A stretch of 64,000 bases of DNA from Serratia liquefaciens (GCA_012719855.1 JAAXZN010000028.1:104731-168730); one strand, 5' to 3'. Shown: positions 1 to 11,255, numbered from the stretch's first letter. Program-made: numbers and translations. Notes: a model not told the origin generated them from the letters alone.

Positions 1-309
1 ACAGTAGGTCCAGCCGGTAATGTACCCGGCCATCGGCCCAAGGTAGTCCTGCGCGTAACGCGAGAACGAACTGGCCTGCGGGTTGTTGACCGACATCTCG
101 CCCAGCGCACGCATGATGATAAAAGCGACGATGCCGCCAATCAGGTACGCCAGCAAAACGCTTGGCCCGGCCATTTTAATCGCGTCTGCCGAACCGTAGA
201 ACAGGCCGGTACCGATAGCCGAACCCAGGGCCATAAAACGAATGTGACGGGTGCTGAGACCGCGTTTTAGCTTATTGGGCGCGGGAGCGGTGGGTGACTG
301 TTGTTGCAT
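1..309 (-). CDS. proY: Proline-specific permease ProY, N-terminal part
   Basis: Amino acid permease of the APC superfamily in the inner membrane. Only the first 103 codons lie in the window; the C-terminal part runs off the left edge. The protein starts [20 protein letters not shown] and continues with the conserved APC stretch around [11 protein letters not shown] (first membrane helix) and a second helix ending in ALGEM. The start ATG at 309 follows brnQ on the same strand, the order found in E. coli (brnQ-proY). A hairpin with a U-run lies between the two genes, so proY is probably read only partly from the brnQ promoter. Identification rests on family memory of the E. coli protein; the substrate (proline) is by homology. 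Confidence 0.93.
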   Translation of the reverse strand, partial: MQQQSPTAPAPNKLKRGLSTRHIRFMALGSAIGTGLFYGSADAIKMAGPSVLLAYLIGGIVAFIIMRALGEMSVNNPQASSFSRYAQDYLGPMAGYITGWTYC

Positions 310-335
310 GAAAATAACCCGTGTTTTTTAAACGT

Positions 336-361
336 AAAAAAGCCACGGACAAGTCCGTGGC
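336..361 (-). terminator. Rho-independent terminator between brnQ and proY
   Basis: Read on the minus strand, GCCACGGAC-TT-GTCCGTGGC forms a perfect 9-bp stem (342-361) followed directly by six T (336-341). It stands after the brnQ stop (381) and before the proY start (309), so it would end or attenuate brnQ transcription ahead of proY. Confidence 0.8.
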
Positions 362-380
362 CCAAAATTTAGCCGGGAAT

Positions 381-1700
381 TTAGGAGTGCGCGGTCACTT
401 CGGAACGCGTACAAACCCGGTCATAAATCGCGACCAGCACCAGCATCAACAGCGAAGGCGACAACCATGCCAGACCCTGTTCCGCCAGCGGCAGGTGATT
501 GGTCCAATCCGGCAGCACTTGCTGGAAGGCGGACGCTTTCACCGCGTCAAGGATACCAAACAACAGGCTGACTAACATCACCGGCGCGATAATACGCGGC
601 GCGCTGTTCCACCAACGCAGGGTGAAGCTCAGCACCACCAGCACGATGCACGGCGGGTAAATCGCGGTCAGCACCGGGATGGAGATCTGGATCAGATGGC
701 TCAGGCCCAGGTTGGACACCACCATCGAGAACAGCCCCAGAATAAACACCAGCGTCTTGTAGGAGAAAGGCAGATATTGGGCAAAGAACTCGGCGCAAGC
801 GCAGGTCAGGCCAACCGCAGTCACCATACAGGCGATGAAAATCAGCGCCGCCAGGAAGAAGCTGCCCAGCCCACCGAAGGTATTTTGCACGTAAGCATGC
901 AGGATCACCGCGCCGTTGGTCGCGTCAGGTACCAACACGCCGCTGCCGGAGCCCAGTTTAAACAGGCTCAGGTAAACCAACGTCAGGCCCACACCGGCAA
1001 TCAGCCCGGCCAGAATGGTGTAACGCGTCAGCAAACCGGCATCTTTGACGCCGCGGGAACGCGCGGCGTTAACGATAACGATGCCAAATACCAGCGCGCC
1101 CAGCGTATCCATAGTCAGATAGCCGTTGACGAAGCCGGAGGAGAAAGGAACGTTCTGATAAATGTCGGTCGCCGGGATAGGCGTGCCTGCCGGCCAAACC
1201 AGCGCGGCAATGCCGAGCGCGCCCAGCGCAACAATTTTCAGCGGTGCCAACACGTGGCCCACGGTATCGAGCAGACGGCCCGGATACAGCGAGATGCCGA
1301 TCACCAGTGCGAAATACACCAGGCTGTAAATAAACAGCGGCATGGCGCCATCACCGGTCAGCGGTGCAATGCCCACTTCAAAGGAGACGGTCGCGGTACG
1401 CGGCGTGGCGAACAGCGGGCCTACGGCCAGATAGCAGACGGTAGCCAGCAACAGACCGGCGCGACGGCCAATCGGCGAGCTCAGGGCGTCAATACCGCCA
1501 CCGACGCGCGCCAGGGCGATCACGGTCATCACCGGCAGACCGACGGCGGTGATCAGGAAGCCGACAGCTGCGGTCCAGACGTGCTCACCGGACTGTAAAC
1601 CGACCATCGGCGGGAAAATGATATTCCCGGCGCCGACGAATAAGGCAAAGGTCATAAAACCCAATGCGATAATATCTTTTGACGTTAAACGATGACTCAT
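381..1700 (-). CDS. brnQ: Branched-chain amino acid permease BrnQ (LIV-II)
   Basis: Inner-membrane sodium-coupled symporter for leucine, isoleucine and valine (LIVCS family). At 439 residues it has the family length, with about twelve hydrophobic segments; the start region ([20 protein letters not shown]) is almost identical to E. coli BrnQ, as are internal stretches such as [14 protein letters not shown] and [11 protein letters not shown] at 1700 gives the canonical N terminus. It is the first gene of the leftward pair brnQ-proY and is followed by a strong terminator. A stretch of about 450 bp upstream separates it from the next gene and should contain its promoter. Confidence 0.96.
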   Translation of the reverse strand: MSHRLTSKDIIALGFMTFALFVGAGNIIFPPMVGLQSGEHVWTAAVGFLITAVGLPVMTVIALARVGGGIDALSSPIGRRAGLLLATVCYLAVGPLFATPRTATVSFEVGIAPLTGDGAMPLFIYSLVYFALVIGISLYPGRLLDTVGHVLAPLKIVALGALGIAALVWPAGTPIPATDIYQNVPFSSGFVNGYLTMDTLGALVFGIVIVNAARSRGVKDAGLLTRYTILAGLIAGVGLTLVYLSLFKLGSGSGVLVPDATNGAVILHAYVQNTFGGLGSFFLAALIFIACMVTAVGLTCACAEFFAQYLPFSYKTLVFILGLFSMVVSNLGLSHLIQISIPVLTAIYPPCIVLVVLSFTLRWWNSAPRIIAPVMLVSLLFGILDAVKASAFQQVLPDWTNHLPLAEQGLAWLSPSLLMLVLVAIYDRVCTRSEVTAHS

Positions 1701-2147
1701 ACGATGTCGTGTTGCCTGTTCAAATGAAAAAAAATGCCCGATATGGAGGTAGCGTTAAGCCCCATCCGGTTGCCGGCTTGCCATTTCATCGCGAGACCAA
1801 TAAGAGCAGAAAACGCATAACGTCCGGCGTTTTGTCCTTATTCGAAAGTGACCACTCATGATGATGGGCAGAGTTTTAGGAGTTATAAATGGAGGTTTAG
1901 TCCGACAACGGAGGCTAAGTTAAACGTTTATAGCGTTGAAAGGCAAGTCGCATGACAAAAAGCAGAGCTATCGACCAGATAATCTTTCGGCACCAGTCGA
2001 TCATAGGGGCTATCAATAAATATACAATACATGATTTGTATCATTTTTGAGCAACGCATTCACAAAACGTGAAGCAGATAACTCATGACCGCGCGAAAAC
2101 GCCAATAAACCACCAGTTTCCGCACGGTATGAACCGATTTTTTTGCC
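1701..2147. other. Intergenic region upstream of brnQ, no gene seen
   Basis: About 450 bp between the brnQ start and the stop of the methionine-synthase-like gene. Open frames here are short, lack a plausible ribosome site and show no recognisable protein. It should hold the brnQ promoter and regulatory region (Lrp control would be expected from E. coli), but I could not assign a specific site. Confidence 0.5.
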
Positions 2148-3254
2148 CTACCAAACCTGTTCGGCAATATTCACCACGCTTTGCAGCTTATTCCACTGCT
2201 GCTGTTCACTCAGGCTGTTCCCCTCTTCGGTCGAAGCAAAACCGCACTGGGTACTGAGGCAAAGCTGTCGACGATCGACAAACTGCGCCGCCTCTTCAAG
2301 CCTCTGTTTCACCTGCTCGGGGTTTTCCAGTTCGCCGTTTTTGGTAGTAATCAGGCCCAGCACCACCTGCTGTTTGCCCGGTTTGATAAAACGCAGCGGT
2401 TCAAAACCCCCGGAACGCTCATTGTCGTACTCGAGGAAGAAGGCGTCGATATTCACCTGACCAAACAGGATCTCCGCCACAGGTTCATAACCGCCCTCGG
2501 AGATCCAGGTGGAACGGAAATTACCGCGGCAAACGTGCAACCCGATGATCAGATCCTCAGGTTTGTCGGCGATCGCCGCGTTCAGCACATCGGCATAAAT
2601 CCGCGCCAGAAGATCGGGATCCTCTCCACGCTCGCGGATCTGCCGCCGTTGATCGTCAGAGCACAGGTAGGCCCAGACGGTGTCGTCAAGCTGCAGATAG
2701 CGGCAACCGGCATCATAAAATGCCTTGATCGCGTCGCGGTAGGTCTGTGCCAGATCGTCAAAATAGGCGTTCAGATCCGGATAAACCTGGCTGTCGATGG
2801 CCTTGCGCCCGCCGCGAAAATGCAGCACGCTCGGGCTGGGAATGGTCATCTTCGGCACCGCATCACCGGCGATAGTCTTCAGAAAACGAAAGTCCGCCAG
2901 CATCGGATGTTGCGGGTTGAAGCCCAATTTTCCGACCACCTTGATACTGCGCGCCCGCGTCTGTACGCCGTTAAACTGGATCCCCTGCTCCGCGTCATAA
3001 CCTTCCACGCCGTCCAGCCCTTCCAAAAAGTCGAAGTGCCACCACGCCCGACGAAACTCCCCATCCGTCACGACCGCCAAACCGAGATCTTTCTGTTTTG
3101 CCACCGCCAGACGGATCTGTTGGTCTTCAACCTCCCGTAACTGAACGGCATCAATCTCGCCCTGCAGAAACTGTTGGCGAGCGGTTTTCAGCGCCGCAGG
3201 GCGTAACAAACTGCCGACAACGTCAGCGTGAAAGGCAGAATTGCAATCGCACAT
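2148..3254 (-). CDS. MetE C-terminal-like cobalamin-independent methionine synthase paralogue
   Basis: Short methionine-synthase-II-like protein (368 residues) corresponding to the catalytic C-terminal barrel of MetE, as in Bacillus YxjG/YxjH. Members transfer a methyl group to homocysteine from a small methyl donor rather than from long-chain folate polyglutamate; the donor here is unknown. The family zinc ligands are visible: H-x-C in LHVCRGN and the later C in LSTQCGF, with an acidic residue in FFLEYD. I chose ATG 3254 because GGAG lies seven bases upstream; an in-frame TTG at 3278 is less likely. Tandem MetJ boxes 84-107 bp upstream of the start support a methionine-repressed role. Transcribed alone, leftward. 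Confidence 0.85.
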   Translation of the reverse strand: MCDCNSAFHADVVGSLLRPAALKTARQQFLQGEIDAVQLREVEDQQIRLAVAKQKDLGLAVVTDGEFRRAWWHFDFLEGLDGVEGYDAEQGIQFNGVQTRARSIKVVGKLGFNPQHPMLADFRFLKTIAGDAVPKMTIPSPSVLHFRGGRKAIDSQVYPDLNAYFDDLAQTYRDAIKAFYDAGCRYLQLDDTVWAYLCSDDQRRQIRERGEDPDLLARIYADVLNAAIADKPEDLIIGLHVCRGNFRSTWISEGGYEPVAEILFGQVNIDAFFLEYDNERSGGFEPLRFIKPGKQQVVLGLITTKNGELENPEQVKQRLEEAAQFVDRRQLCLSTQCGFASTEEGNSLSEQQQWNKLQSVVNIAEQVW

Positions 3255-3337
3255 AATATGACTCCCGCTAGCCGGCAAAAGCTCGGGCCTTTGCCTCAGT
3301 GATTTACAATGTGAACTATTACGTCGGGTTACAAAGT

Positions 3338-3361
3338 GGACTTCCAGACGTCTAGATGATT
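3338..3361 (-). promoter_or_regulatory. Tandem MetJ operator (met boxes)
   Basis: A perfect met box AGACGTCT lies at 3346-3353. It is flanked without spacing by weaker boxes GGACTTCC (3338-3345) and AGATGATT (3354-3361), each 5/8 to consensus. MetJ binds cooperatively to two or more adjacent 8-bp boxes, so this arrangement in front of a methionine-synthase paralogue is a credible operator. No binding evidence is available. Confidence 0.7.
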
Positions 3362-3438
3362 TATGTTCAGCATGCTGTCACGTCGACTGCCGGGCGGCAA
3401 CGGAAGAATTTTCACGGGGGATGAAAGAAATTCATTTT

Positions 3439-3455
3439 GGGCACCGAAGGTGCCC
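3439..3455. repeat. Small hairpin downstream of the PstS-like gene
   Basis: GGGCACC-GAA-GGTGCCC is a perfect 7-bp inverted repeat just past the stop of the PstS-like gene (3466). Neither strand has a U-run after it, so it is at most a weak terminator or an mRNA 3'-end stabiliser of the phoBR-pstS-like transcript. Confidence 0.45.
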
Positions 3456-3465
3456 AGAGGCCGAC

Positions 3466-4404
3466 TTATTGCAGGCCCAGCGCCAGGCGGGTTTTCTGCA
3501 GAGTCTCTGGCGGCAGCGGCAGATAGCCGTCGTGATTGACCAGATTTTGCCCGGTGTCCGACAGCACGCGATCGAGAAATGCCGCCGTCAGCGGTTCCAG
3601 TTGCTGGTTAGGCGCCTTATTGATGTAAATATACAGATAGCGCGACAACGGATAGCTGCCGTTGCGCACGTTGGCGTCATTGGGGGTAACGTAGTTTTCG
3701 CCGAATTCCGCCAACGGCAGCAGCCGCACGCCGCTGGCGCGAAAACCGATGCTGGCGTAGCCGATACTGTTCAACGAACCGGCCACCGCCTGCACCACCG
3801 AAGCCGACCCCGGCAGTTCATTGACACGCGGCATGAAATCACCGCCACACAGCGCACGCAGCTTGAAATAACCGTAGGTGCCGGAGGCTGAATTACGTCC
3901 AAAACGTTGCAACGCACGCTGTTGCCAATCACCGGTCAGCCCCAGATCCCCCCACCGGGTCAAAGGCTGGCTTTCGCCACAGCGCAGGGTCGCGGAGAAA
4001 ATTTGGTCGAGCTGCTGCAGGTTAAGACCGCGCAGCGGGTTGTCCTGATGCACCAGCACCACCAACGCATCGACCGCGACCGGTACCGCCAACGGCGCAT
4101 AGCCATAGCGGTGTTCGAACGCCGACACTTCCGCGGCCTTCATCGGCCGACTCATCGGGCCGAGCTGAGCGGCACCCGCCGCCAATGCGGTTGGCGCCGT
4201 CGAAGAACCGGCGGCCTGGATCTGCAGATTAACGTTGGGATAATGCTGGCTGAAGTCCTGCGCCCACAGCGCCATCAGGTTCGCCAGCGTATCGGAGCCG
4301 ACGCTGGACAGGTTGCCGGACAGCATGCCATCCGGCTGCGCCAGCGCGCCTCGGCTTGCCAACAGCGCCAGGCAAAGCAACAGCCCTCGGGTGATTCGGA
4401 TCAT
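3466..4404 (-). CDS. PstS-like phosphate-binding protein
   Basis: Periplasmic substrate-binding protein of the PstS/PBP-like family, 312 residues. Residues 1-22 form a clear signal peptide ending ALA. The phosphate-binding pattern is visible in [22 protein letters not shown] and [10 protein letters not shown]. It starts 14 bp after phoR on the same strand, so it very probably belongs to a phoB-phoR-pstS-like operon. That links phosphate sensing to a periplasmic binding protein away from a pstSCAB operon. No membrane permease or ATPase gene is adjacent, so it may feed the Pst transporter encoded elsewhere or act as an accessory sensor or scavenger. The exact role is inference. Confidence 0.82.
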   Translation of the reverse strand: MIRITRGLLLCLALLASRGALAQPDGMLSGNLSSVGSDTLANLMALWAQDFSQHYPNVNLQIQAAGSSTAPTALAAGAAQLGPMSRPMKAAEVSAFEHRYGYAPLAVPVAVDALVVLVHQDNPLRGLNLQQLDQIFSATLRCGESQPLTRWGDLGLTGDWQQRALQRFGRNSASGTYGYFKLRALCGGDFMPRVNELPGSASVVQAVAGSLNSIGYASIGFRASGVRLLPLAEFGENYVTPNDANVRNGSYPLSRYLYIYINKAPNQQLEPLTAAFLDRVLSDTGQNLVNHDGYLPLPPETLQKTRLALGLQ

Positions 4405-4418
4405 GCCAGCCTCTCGCG

Positions 4419-5735
4419 TTAATTTTTCACCGCATTCTCTGACAAAGCTGCGGGAACAATCAACCGGTTAGGCAAGGTAAAGATAAATCGGGTGCCAATG
4501 CCCTGCTCGCTGAGGATCTCCAGCCGCGCATCGTGGTGGCTGAGCGCATGCTTGACGATCGCCAACCCCAGCCCGCTGCCGCCGGTCTGGCGTGAACGGG
4601 CTTTGTCGACGCGGTAGAAACGCTCGGTCAAACGGGGAATATGTTCGGCCGCGATGCCCGGCCCGTTATCACTGACCTGAAACTGCGCGCCGTTTGGCGT
4701 CTGCTGCCAGCTGACCTCAATATTGGTGCCTTTCGGCGTATGATTGACGGCGTTATACACCAGATTCGACACCGCACTGCGAAGTTGGTCATCGTTACCG
4801 AACACCTTGAGCTGTTCATTTACCCGGAAGGTGATCTCGTGGTTGCCGCCGCTCAGCGATTGCGCCTCACGTTGCAACACCCGCAGCATCAAGGGGATAT
4901 CAACGCGCTCGTTCATTTCAACGTTAGGCGCCGCCTCGATGCGCGACAGCGTCAGCAGTTGCTTGACCAGTCCGTCCATGCGGCGAGTCTGCTCCTGCAT
5001 GGTACCCAGCGCCTTGCCGCGCAGCGAACCATCCAGTTCTTCATCGCTCATCATTTCCAGGTAGCCCTGCAATACCGTCAGCGGCGTGCGCAGCTCATGG
5101 CTGACGTTGGCGAAGAAGTTGCGCCGTGCGCCTTCCAGTTGACGCATCTGGGTCACATCGCGGGCCACCATCAATAACTGCCCTTCGGAATAAGGCATCA
5201 CGCGGAATTCTACGTAATGTTCGTTGTTCAGTTGCAGCGTCAAGGGGCGGGAGAACTCCTGCTGTTGCAGATAGTGGCTGAACTCCGGATAACGCAGCAG
5301 GTTAAGGATGTGCTGACCATTGTCTTCCGGCCAGCGGAAACCCAGCAAATGCTGCGCCAGCCCGTTGCACCAAAAGATATTGCCTTCGACGGTGGTCATC
5401 ACCACCGCATCGGGCAGCGATTCCGCTCCGCTGCGGAAGCGTTTGATCAACAGCGCCAGCTCACGGCGTCGACGGCGGTTCCGTTGCTGCATCTGATACA
5501 GACCGTAAAACAGCGGTTCCCAGCTCCAGCGACCCGGCGGCGGGGTCATGCTGCGGTCAACCCACAGCCAGTGGGAAAGTTTGAGTTGGTTGTAGAAATT
5601 CCATGCCAACGCCGCCAGCACGGAGGCCAGCAGCAACCAGGGCAGATAACCGAAAATCAGCCCCAGCAGTAAGGCAGGCAGGCAGAAAAGGGCCAGCTCC
5701 AGGGCCAGCCTCTTCCAGGATAGACGTTCTAACAC
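4419..5735 (-). CDS. phoR: Phosphate regulon sensor kinase PhoR
   Basis: Inner-membrane histidine kinase that phosphorylates PhoB when phosphate is scarce and dephosphorylates it otherwise. At 438 residues it has the family length: two N-terminal membrane helices (about 10-48), a basic linker, a PAS domain (about 95-195), the HisKA box [12 protein letters not shown] with His213, and the HATPase N, G1 and G2 motifs (NAVNHTP, DNGPGI, GLGLAI). It lies 24 bp behind phoB in the usual phoBR operon and is followed at 14 bp by a PstS-like gene. Confidence 0.96.
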   Translation of the reverse strand: MLERLSWKRLALELALFCLPALLLGLIFGYLPWLLLASVLAALAWNFYNQLKLSHWLWVDRSMTPPPGRWSWEPLFYGLYQMQQRNRRRRRELALLIKRFRSGAESLPDAVVMTTVEGNIFWCNGLAQHLLGFRWPEDNGQHILNLLRYPEFSHYLQQQEFSRPLTLQLNNEHYVEFRVMPYSEGQLLMVARDVTQMRQLEGARRNFFANVSHELRTPLTVLQGYLEMMSDEELDGSLRGKALGTMQEQTRRMDGLVKQLLTLSRIEAAPNVEMNERVDIPLMLRVLQREAQSLSGGNHEITFRVNEQLKVFGNDDQLRSAVSNLVYNAVNHTPKGTNIEVSWQQTPNGAQFQVSDNGPGIAAEHIPRLTERFYRVDKARSRQTGGSGLGLAIVKHALSHHDARLEILSEQGIGTRFIFTLPNRLIVPAALSENAVKN

Positions 5736-5759
5736 GGCATATTCTCCAGCGCGGCGCGA

Positions 5760-6449
5760 TCAGTAGCGCGTTGAGAATCGGTAGCCGGTGCCCCGAACGG
5801 TTTGAACCATTTTGTCATGACCACTGGTCTCTAACGCCTTACGGAGCCGACGGATGTGCACGTCAACGGTGCGGTCTTCCACATAAACGTTAGTGCCCCA
5901 GACGTGATTAAGCAACTGCTCACGGCTATAAACGCGTTCCGGATGGGTCATAAAGAAGTGCAACAGCTTGAACTCGGTCGGCCCCATATCCAGCGCCTGT
6001 TCGTTAGCCATCACGCGGTGTGAGGAAGGGTCCAGGCTCAGCCCTTGCATTTCAATCACTTCTTCCACCGCCATCGGTGAAATACGGCGCATTACCGCCT
6101 TGATGCGCGCCACCAGCTCCTTTGGTGAGAAAGGTTTGGTGATGTAATCATCCGCCCCGACCTCCAGGCCGCGCACCCGATCTTCTTCTTCACCGCGCGC
6201 GGTCAGCATCATCACCGGAATGTCACGGGTCAGGGCTTCACGCTTCATATGTTTAATAAACTGAATGCCGGATCCCCCGGGTAACATCCAGTCGAGCAAC
6301 ACTAAATCAGGGAACGGCTCAGACAGGCGCGTCACGGCGCTGTCATAATCCTCAGCTTCCAACGGTTGGTAACCATTCTGTTCCAACACAAAGCACACCA
6401 TCTCACGGATCGGCGCTTCGTCTTCCACCACCAGTATGCGTCTTGCCAT
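5760..6449 (-). CDS. phoB: Phosphate regulon response regulator PhoB
   Basis: OmpR/PhoB-family DNA-binding regulator of the phosphate-starvation regulon, 229 residues from ATG 6449 ([18 protein letters not shown], identical to the E. coli start). The receiver domain has the phospho-acceptor Asp53 in LLDWMLPG and the conserved Lys in ITKPFSP. The C-terminal winged helix ends in VRGTGYRFS. An in-frame codon ten residues upstream is not used in homologues. A Pho box lies 53-70 bp upstream, so the gene should be autoregulated. First gene of the phoBR operon. Confidence 0.97.
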   Translation of the reverse strand: MARRILVVEDEAPIREMVCFVLEQNGYQPLEAEDYDSAVTRLSEPFPDLVLLDWMLPGGSGIQFIKHMKREALTRDIPVMMLTARGEEEDRVRGLEVGADDYITKPFSPKELVARIKAVMRRISPMAVEEVIEMQGLSLDPSSHRVMANEQALDMGPTEFKLLHFFMTHPERVYSREQLLNHVWGTNVYVEDRTVDVHIRRLRKALETSGHDKMVQTVRGTGYRFSTRY

Positions 6450-6501
6450 CGTCAATCCTGCCAATGTGTTAGCGATCACAGTTGATTGCGGGCGCCATTA
6501 T

Positions 6502-6519
6502 GCGTCAGTTTTGTGACAG
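6502..6519 (-). promoter_or_regulatory. Pho box of the phoB promoter
   Basis: On the minus strand the sequence reads CTGTCAC-AAAA-CTGACGC: two 7-bp repeats with an 11-bp period, the PhoB-binding pattern. Flanking bases (TTCATAAAT before, CATAATGG after) closely follow the E. coli phoB promoter, with CATAAT a likely -10 element. Confidence 0.85.
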
Positions 6520-6650
6520 ATTTATGAAATAAATAGCCATGAAAAAAACGGGCTGTTATGGGCAGTAAGCATAGCGGTTATTTCTAATCACACAGAAACA
6601 TCATATTCCCTTTATAATCACCGCCATTACCCTATCGCCCCGGGAGTGTC

Positions 6651-7883
6651 ATGCGCCTGATCCACACCTCTGACTGGCATCTTGGCCAGTACTTTTTCAC
6701 CAAAAGCCGCGCCGCCGAGCATCAGGCCTTTCTGCACTGGCTGATCGAACAGATCGAACAACACCAGGTGGACGCGCTGATCGTCGCCGGGGACCTGTTC
6801 GATACCGGCTCGCCGCCAAGCTACGCCCGCGAGCTGTATAACCGCTTCGTGGTGGAACTGCAGCACACCGGCTGCCAGTTGGTGGTGTTGGGCGGCAATC
6901 ACGACTCCGTGGCAACCTTAAATGAATCGCGCGAATTGCTTTCCTGCCTGAATACCACCGTGATCGCCAATGCACAGAGCGAAATCGAACAACAGGTGCT
7001 GGTGTTGAATCAACGTGACGGCCAACCGGGCGCCATATTGTGCGCCATTCCTTTTCTGCGGCCGCGCGATCTGCTCACCAGCCGCGCCGGTGAGTCCGGG
7101 GTGCAAAAACAGCAGGCGCTGCAAGAGTCTATCGCCGACCACTATCACACGCTGTACCAGGCCGCCTGTGCGCGCCGTGATGCGTTGGGCTTGCCGCTGC
7201 CCATCGTCGCTACCGGCCATCTGACCACCGTCGGCGTAACGACCTCCGATTCGGTGCGCGACATCTATATTGGTACGCTGGACGCCTTCCCCGCCCAGGC
7301 CTTCCCGCCGGCAGATTACATCGCGCTGGGGCATATTCATCGCGCGCAAAACGTTGCCAAATCTGAGCATATTCGCTACAGCGGCTCCCCTATCCCGCTC
7401 AGTTTTGACGAACTGGGCAAGGCCAAAAGCGTGTTTATGGTGGATTTCGCCGCGGGTGCCCTGCAGCAGGTCAGCGCATTGGAGATCCCAACCTTCCAGC
7501 CGATGCAGCTCATTAAGGGAGATTTGGCGCAGATCGAGCAACAATTACGGCAGTTCACCGATTATCAGGGTGAATTACCCGTATGGCTGGATATCGAAGT
7601 GGCGACCCAGGATTACCTTACCGACATTCAGCGTCGCATTCAGCTGCTGGCCGATCAACTGCCGGTAGAGGTCGTGCTGCTGCGCCGCAGCAAGGAGCAG
7701 CGTCGCCAGGCCATTGAGCAGCAAGACAAGGAAACGCTCAACGAGCTGAGCGTCAACGAAGTCTTCGAGCGGCGGTTGGCGCAGGAACCTGAAATGGCCG
7801 AAGCACGCAAACAGCGAATGAGTCAGATGTTCCAACAGGTGGTCGAAGCCGTACGGCACCAGGATCAGGAGCCGAACCAATGA
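6651..7883 (+). CDS. sbcD: Exonuclease subunit SbcD
   Basis: Mre11-type nuclease subunit of the SbcCD complex, which cleaves hairpins and protein-blocked DNA ends. At 410 residues it has the family size. Calcineurin-like phosphoesterase motifs are visible in order: HTSDWHLGQ (metal ligands D8 and H10), [20 protein letters not shown] and ALGHIHRAQ. The ATG at 6651 gives the conserved start [10 protein letters not shown]. Divergent from phoB; the stop overlaps the sbcC start by 4 bp (ATGA), so the two are translationally coupled. Confidence 0.97.
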   Translation: MRLIHTSDWHLGQYFFTKSRAAEHQAFLHWLIEQIEQHQVDALIVAGDLFDTGSPPSYARELYNRFVVELQHTGCQLVVLGGNHDSVATLNESRELLSCLNTTVIANAQSEIEQQVLVLNQRDGQPGAILCAIPFLRPRDLLTSRAGESGVQKQQALQESIADHYHTLYQAACARRDALGLPLPIVATGHLTTVGVTTSDSVRDIYIGTLDAFPAQAFPPADYIALGHIHRAQNVAKSEHIRYSGSPIPLSFDELGKAKSVFMVDFAAGALQQVSALEIPTFQPMQLIKGDLAQIEQQLRQFTDYQGELPVWLDIEVATQDYLTDIQRRIQLLADQLPVEVVLLRRSKEQRRQAIEQQDKETLNELSVNEVFERRLAQEPEMAEARKQRMSQMFQQVVEAVRHQDQEPNQ

Positions 7884-10800
7884 AAATTCTCAGCCTGAGA
7901 TTAAAAAACCTGAATTCGCTGCAGGGGGAATGGAAGATAGACTTCACCGCCGAGCCCTTCGCCAGCAACGGATTATTTGCCATCACCGGCCCCACCGGAG
8001 CGGGTAAAACCACCCTATTGGACGCCATCTGCCTGGCGCTTTATCACCAGACGCCGCGCCTGAATGTCACGCCAAGCCAAAATGAGCTGATGACCCGCCA
8101 CACCGTCGAGTCGCTGGCGGAGGTCGAGTTTGAGGTTAAAGGCGTCGGTTACCGCGCGTTCTGGAGCCAGCGACGTGCCAAAAACTCCCCGGACGGCAAC
8201 CTGCAGGCACCGAAGGTGGAGCTGGCGTTGCGCGATGACGGCAAGATCCTGGCCGATAAAGTCCGCGACAAGCTGGATCTTACCGCCGCGATCACCGGGC
8301 TGGATTTCGGTCGTTTTACCAAATCGATGATGCTGTCCCAGGGGCAGTTCGCCGCCTTCCTGAATGCCGACGCCAATGATCGGGCCGAACTGCTGGAAGA
8401 GTTGACCGGCACCGAGATTTACGGCCAGCTTTCGGAACGTGTTTTCGAGCAGCACAAGCAGGCCAAAACCGATCTGGACGCGTTGCATCAGCGCGCCAGC
8501 GGCATTGAGTTGCTGAACGAGGAACAACGCCAACAGCTGGAAAGCCAGCTCGTGGAGCTCAGTTCGCAGGAAAATGCCCTCAGTGAACAGACCCAGCGTC
8601 AGCAACGGGCGTTAAACTGGCTGCAGCAATGGCAACAGACGCAGCAGAAACAGCAGGAATACCAGCGTCAGTTGAGCGCCGTGCAACAGGAGCAGGCTGA
8701 GGCAGAACCGCAGCTGCAGCAGTTGGCGCGAAGCGAGCCGGCAGAGAAACTGCGCCCACTGCTCAACGAACGCAACCGCTGCCGCAACGATCAACAGGCG
8801 CTACAACAGCAGATTGCCCAGTTGACGCAGCAACAGGAGCAACAGCTTGCCCAGATGGCCCCGTTGCAGCAGACAGTGGAACAAGCGCGTGCGCAACTGC
8901 AGGCGCATGTCGAACACCAGCAGATCCAACAACGGCTGATCGACGAGCAGATCGTCCCGCTCGACCACCAGATAACCCAGTTGCAAAAAACGCAGACAGA
9001 ACTGCAACAGGCCTGCGATGTCGCCACGCAACAGTACGCACAGCAACAAACGGAGCTGGAACAGCTAGAGGTTTTACGAGCCCGGCTCACCGCCCAGGCC
9101 GGACAGCATCAGGAGCAGCTTAACGGCCTGACTGCCGCACTGGCAACGCAGCAACAGCAGCAAAATGCGCTGGAAGCCCAAGTCCCCTTAACAGGGCTGC
9201 GCCAACGTCAGACCGAGCTGGCCGAGCTGCGTCCGGTGCGTCAGCAATTATTTACCCTCTCCTCGCTGTTTGGCCAGGTCAGCGAACGTCTGGAACAGCA
9301 ACGCAAGGAATTCACGGCCCGTCAGACACAGCTCTGCGAACTTGAAAAACAGCTCGAAGAAACACGCCAGCAGTACAAACAGCAAAAAGCGCATCAGACG
9401 GACGTAGAGAAAGCCCTTGAGCTGGAGCAACGCATCGTCAGCCTGGAGGCTGAACGCGCTCGCCTGCAAACCGGCGAACCCTGCCCACTGTGCGGATCTT
9501 CCGAACATCCGGCCATCGAACAATATCAGGCGGTAAAACCCTCTGAGACAGCCCTGCGTTTGGCGGATATGCGTATCAAAACCGAGGCCTTGTACACCCA
9601 GGGCACCGAGCTGCGCACCCGCTGCGAAAGCCTGAAAGAGCAACTGCAACGCCAGCAACATCTTATCGGACAAGATGAACAACAGCTGGCTGCTCATCGT
9701 CAGCAATGGCAAACCCTCAGCACGCCTCTGGCGTTTGATTTTGATCTGCAGGACACCGCTCGCCTTAGCCAGTGGTTAAGCGACTGCGACAATGAGGAGC
9801 GTCAGGCTCAGGCCAGTCTGCTGCAACACGAGCAGGCAGCCCAGGCGGTACAGCAGGCTAAAGATCGGTTGGCCGCACTGCAGGCACAGCAGCAACAGGC
9901 GCAGCAAGAAAAGGCGCGGCTGGACGAGCGTTTCAGCCTGCTGGAAAAAAGCCGCGCCGAGGCCCAATCGCAGCAGCAACGCCTGCAGCAACAGCGTCAG
10001 GAAGCAGAGCTTGCTCTTGGCGAACAGCGTACGCAGCGGCTGGCGCTGTTTGGCGAACGGCAAATCGTGCAGGTGCGTGAACAGTTGCGCGCCCGGCAAA
10101 CGGCCTGCGAACAGGCTGTACAACTGGCCGCAGAGCAATGGCAGAAGGCGCAGGAACAACGCGATCGTCTGAGTGGGCAACTTACCGGGTTGCAGCAACA
10201 GCTGTTGCACCTGACCGAACGGCTGCAACAGACTGAGCAAGATTGGCAGCAAGCGTTGTCCACCAGCGACTTCAGCGACGAAGCGTCCTTCAACGCCGCC
10301 CTGTTGAATGACGACCAGCGCCAACAATTGCAACGTCGCAAGGAGCAACTGCAACAGAGACAAGTTGAAGCCAGCGCCCTGCTGACCCAGGCCGTAGCCA
10401 ATCTGGAACAGCAACGCCAACAGCGTCCGGAAGTGCTGGATGAAACCCAGGCCGATCCCCAAACCCTGGGCCAGGATCTGGCCGCGCTGGCTCAGCAGCT
10501 TAAAACTCTGCAGCTTCGACAGGGCGAAGTGCGCAACCAGTTGGAAAGTGATGCCGCACGCCGTCTCAATCAGCAGTCGCTGTTTGAGCAAATCAGCCAA
10601 AGTCAGCAGCAGTACGACGACTGGAGCTACCTCAATCAGCTCATCGGCTCCAAAGAGGGGGATAAATTCCGTAAGTTTGCCCAAGGACTGACGCTCGATC
10701 ATCTGGTGTACCTGGCCAATAACCAGTTGGGGCGGTTGCACGGCCGCTATCTGCTGCAGCGCAAAACCAGTGATGCATTGGAATTGCAGGTGGTGGACAC

Positions 10801-11131
10801 CTGGCAGGCGGACGCACTGCGCGACACCCGTACCCTGTCCGGCGGTGAAAGTTTCCTGGTGAGCCTGGCATTGGCACTGGCGCTATCCGATCTGGTCAGC
10901 CACAAGACCAGCATCGATTCACTGTTCCTTGACGAAGGCTTCGGCACGCTGGATGCGGAAACCCTGGATACCGCGCTGGACGCCCTCGACAGTCTGAATG
11001 CCTCAGGGAAAACCATCGGCGTGATCAGCCACGTTGAAGCCATGAAAGACCGAATTCCGGTGCAAATTAAGGTGAAAAAGGTGAACGGCCTCGGTATCAG
11101 CCGGCTGGAACCGCAGTTCCGACGGGAATAA
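7880..11131 (+). CDS. sbcC: Exonuclease subunit SbcC
   Basis: Rad50-type SMC-like ATPase subunit of SbcCD, 1083 residues. Walker A is GPTGAGKTT (37-45), followed by a long glutamine-rich coiled coil. The zinc hook CPLCG has Cys535 and Cys538. After the second coiled-coil arm come the ABC signature LSGGESF and Walker [12 protein letters not shown]. The start ATG overlaps the sbcD stop. The long runs of CAG/CAA codons in the coil produce long spurious open frames on the opposite strand. Confidence 0.97.
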   Translation: MKILSLRLKNLNSLQGEWKIDFTAEPFASNGLFAITGPTGAGKTTLLDAICLALYHQTPRLNVTPSQNELMTRHTVESLAEVEFEVKGVGYRAFWSQRRAKNSPDGNLQAPKVELALRDDGKILADKVRDKLDLTAAITGLDFGRFTKSMMLSQGQFAAFLNADANDRAELLEELTGTEIYGQLSERVFEQHKQAKTDLDALHQRASGIELLNEEQRQQLESQLVELSSQENALSEQTQRQQRALNWLQQWQQTQQKQQEYQRQLSAVQQEQAEAEPQLQQLARSEPAEKLRPLLNERNRCRNDQQALQQQIAQLTQQQEQQLAQMAPLQQTVEQARAQLQAHVEHQQIQQRLIDEQIVPLDHQITQLQKTQTELQQACDVATQQYAQQQTELEQLEVLRARLTAQAGQHQEQLNGLTAALATQQQQQNALEAQVPLTGLRQRQTELAELRPVRQQLFTLSSLFGQVSERLEQQRKEFTARQTQLCELEKQLEETRQQYKQQKAHQTDVEKALELEQRIVSLEAERARLQTGEPCPLCGSSEHPAIEQYQAVKPSETALRLADMRIKTEALYTQGTELRTRCESLKEQLQRQQHLIGQDEQQLAAHRQQWQTLSTPLAFDFDLQDTARLSQWLSDCDNEERQAQASLLQHEQAAQAVQQAKDRLAALQAQQQQAQQEKARLDERFSLLEKSRAEAQSQQQRLQQQRQEAELALGEQRTQRLALFGERQIVQVREQLRARQTACEQAVQLAAEQWQKAQEQRDRLSGQLTGLQQQLLHLTERLQQTEQDWQQALSTSDFSDEASFNAALLNDDQRQQLQRRKEQLQQRQVEASALLTQAVANLEQQRQQRPEVLDETQADPQTLGQDLAALAQQLKTLQLRQGEVRNQLESDAARRLNQQSLFEQISQSQQQYDDWSYLNQLIGSKEGDKFRKFAQGLTLDHLVYLANNQLGRLHGRYLLQRKTSDALELQVVDTWQADALRDTRTLSGGESFLVSLALALALSDLVSHKTSIDSLFLDEGFGTLDAETLDTALDALDSLNASGKTIGVISHVEAMKDRIPVQIKVKKVNGLGISRLEPQFRRE

Positions 11132-11184
11132 CTTTGCCCCGGCCTGAGAAATGTGACCGCGGCGGCACTCCCCGGCGAAAAGCG

Positions 11185-11212
11185 TTGAGCCGCCGCAGAC
11201 AAGGGTTATGAT
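11185..11212 (+). promoter_or_regulatory. Predicted sigma70 promoter of the antiterminator gene
   Basis: TTGAGC (11185-11190), a 16-bp spacer and TATGAT (11207-11212) resemble a sigma70 promoter. Transcription would start a few bases before the RAT element at 11225, exactly where a bgl-type leader should begin. Confidence 0.5.
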
Positions 11213-11224
11213 GCTATCGATAAC

Positions 11225-11255
11225 AGGATTGTTACTGTAAATATACAGGCAAAAC
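11225..11255 (+). promoter_or_regulatory. RAT ribonucleic antiterminator element
   Basis: AGGATTGTTACTG followed eight bases later by CAGGCAAAACC matches the RAT target of BglG/LicT/SacY-type proteins. It overlaps the left arm of the following terminator, so a protein-stabilised RAT hairpin and the terminator are mutually exclusive, the classic antitermination design. Confidence 0.88.

Noticed and set aside
696..1598. Long open frame on the plus strand opposite brnQ
   Set aside because: Composition is Gln/Arg/His-rich low-quality protein, typical of the mirror of a GC-rich membrane protein gene; brnQ itself is unmistakable.
8015..10741. Long open frames on the minus strand opposite sbcC
   Set aside because: Leucine- and cysteine-rich products mirror the CAG/CAA-rich coiled coil; no ribosome sites or known families.
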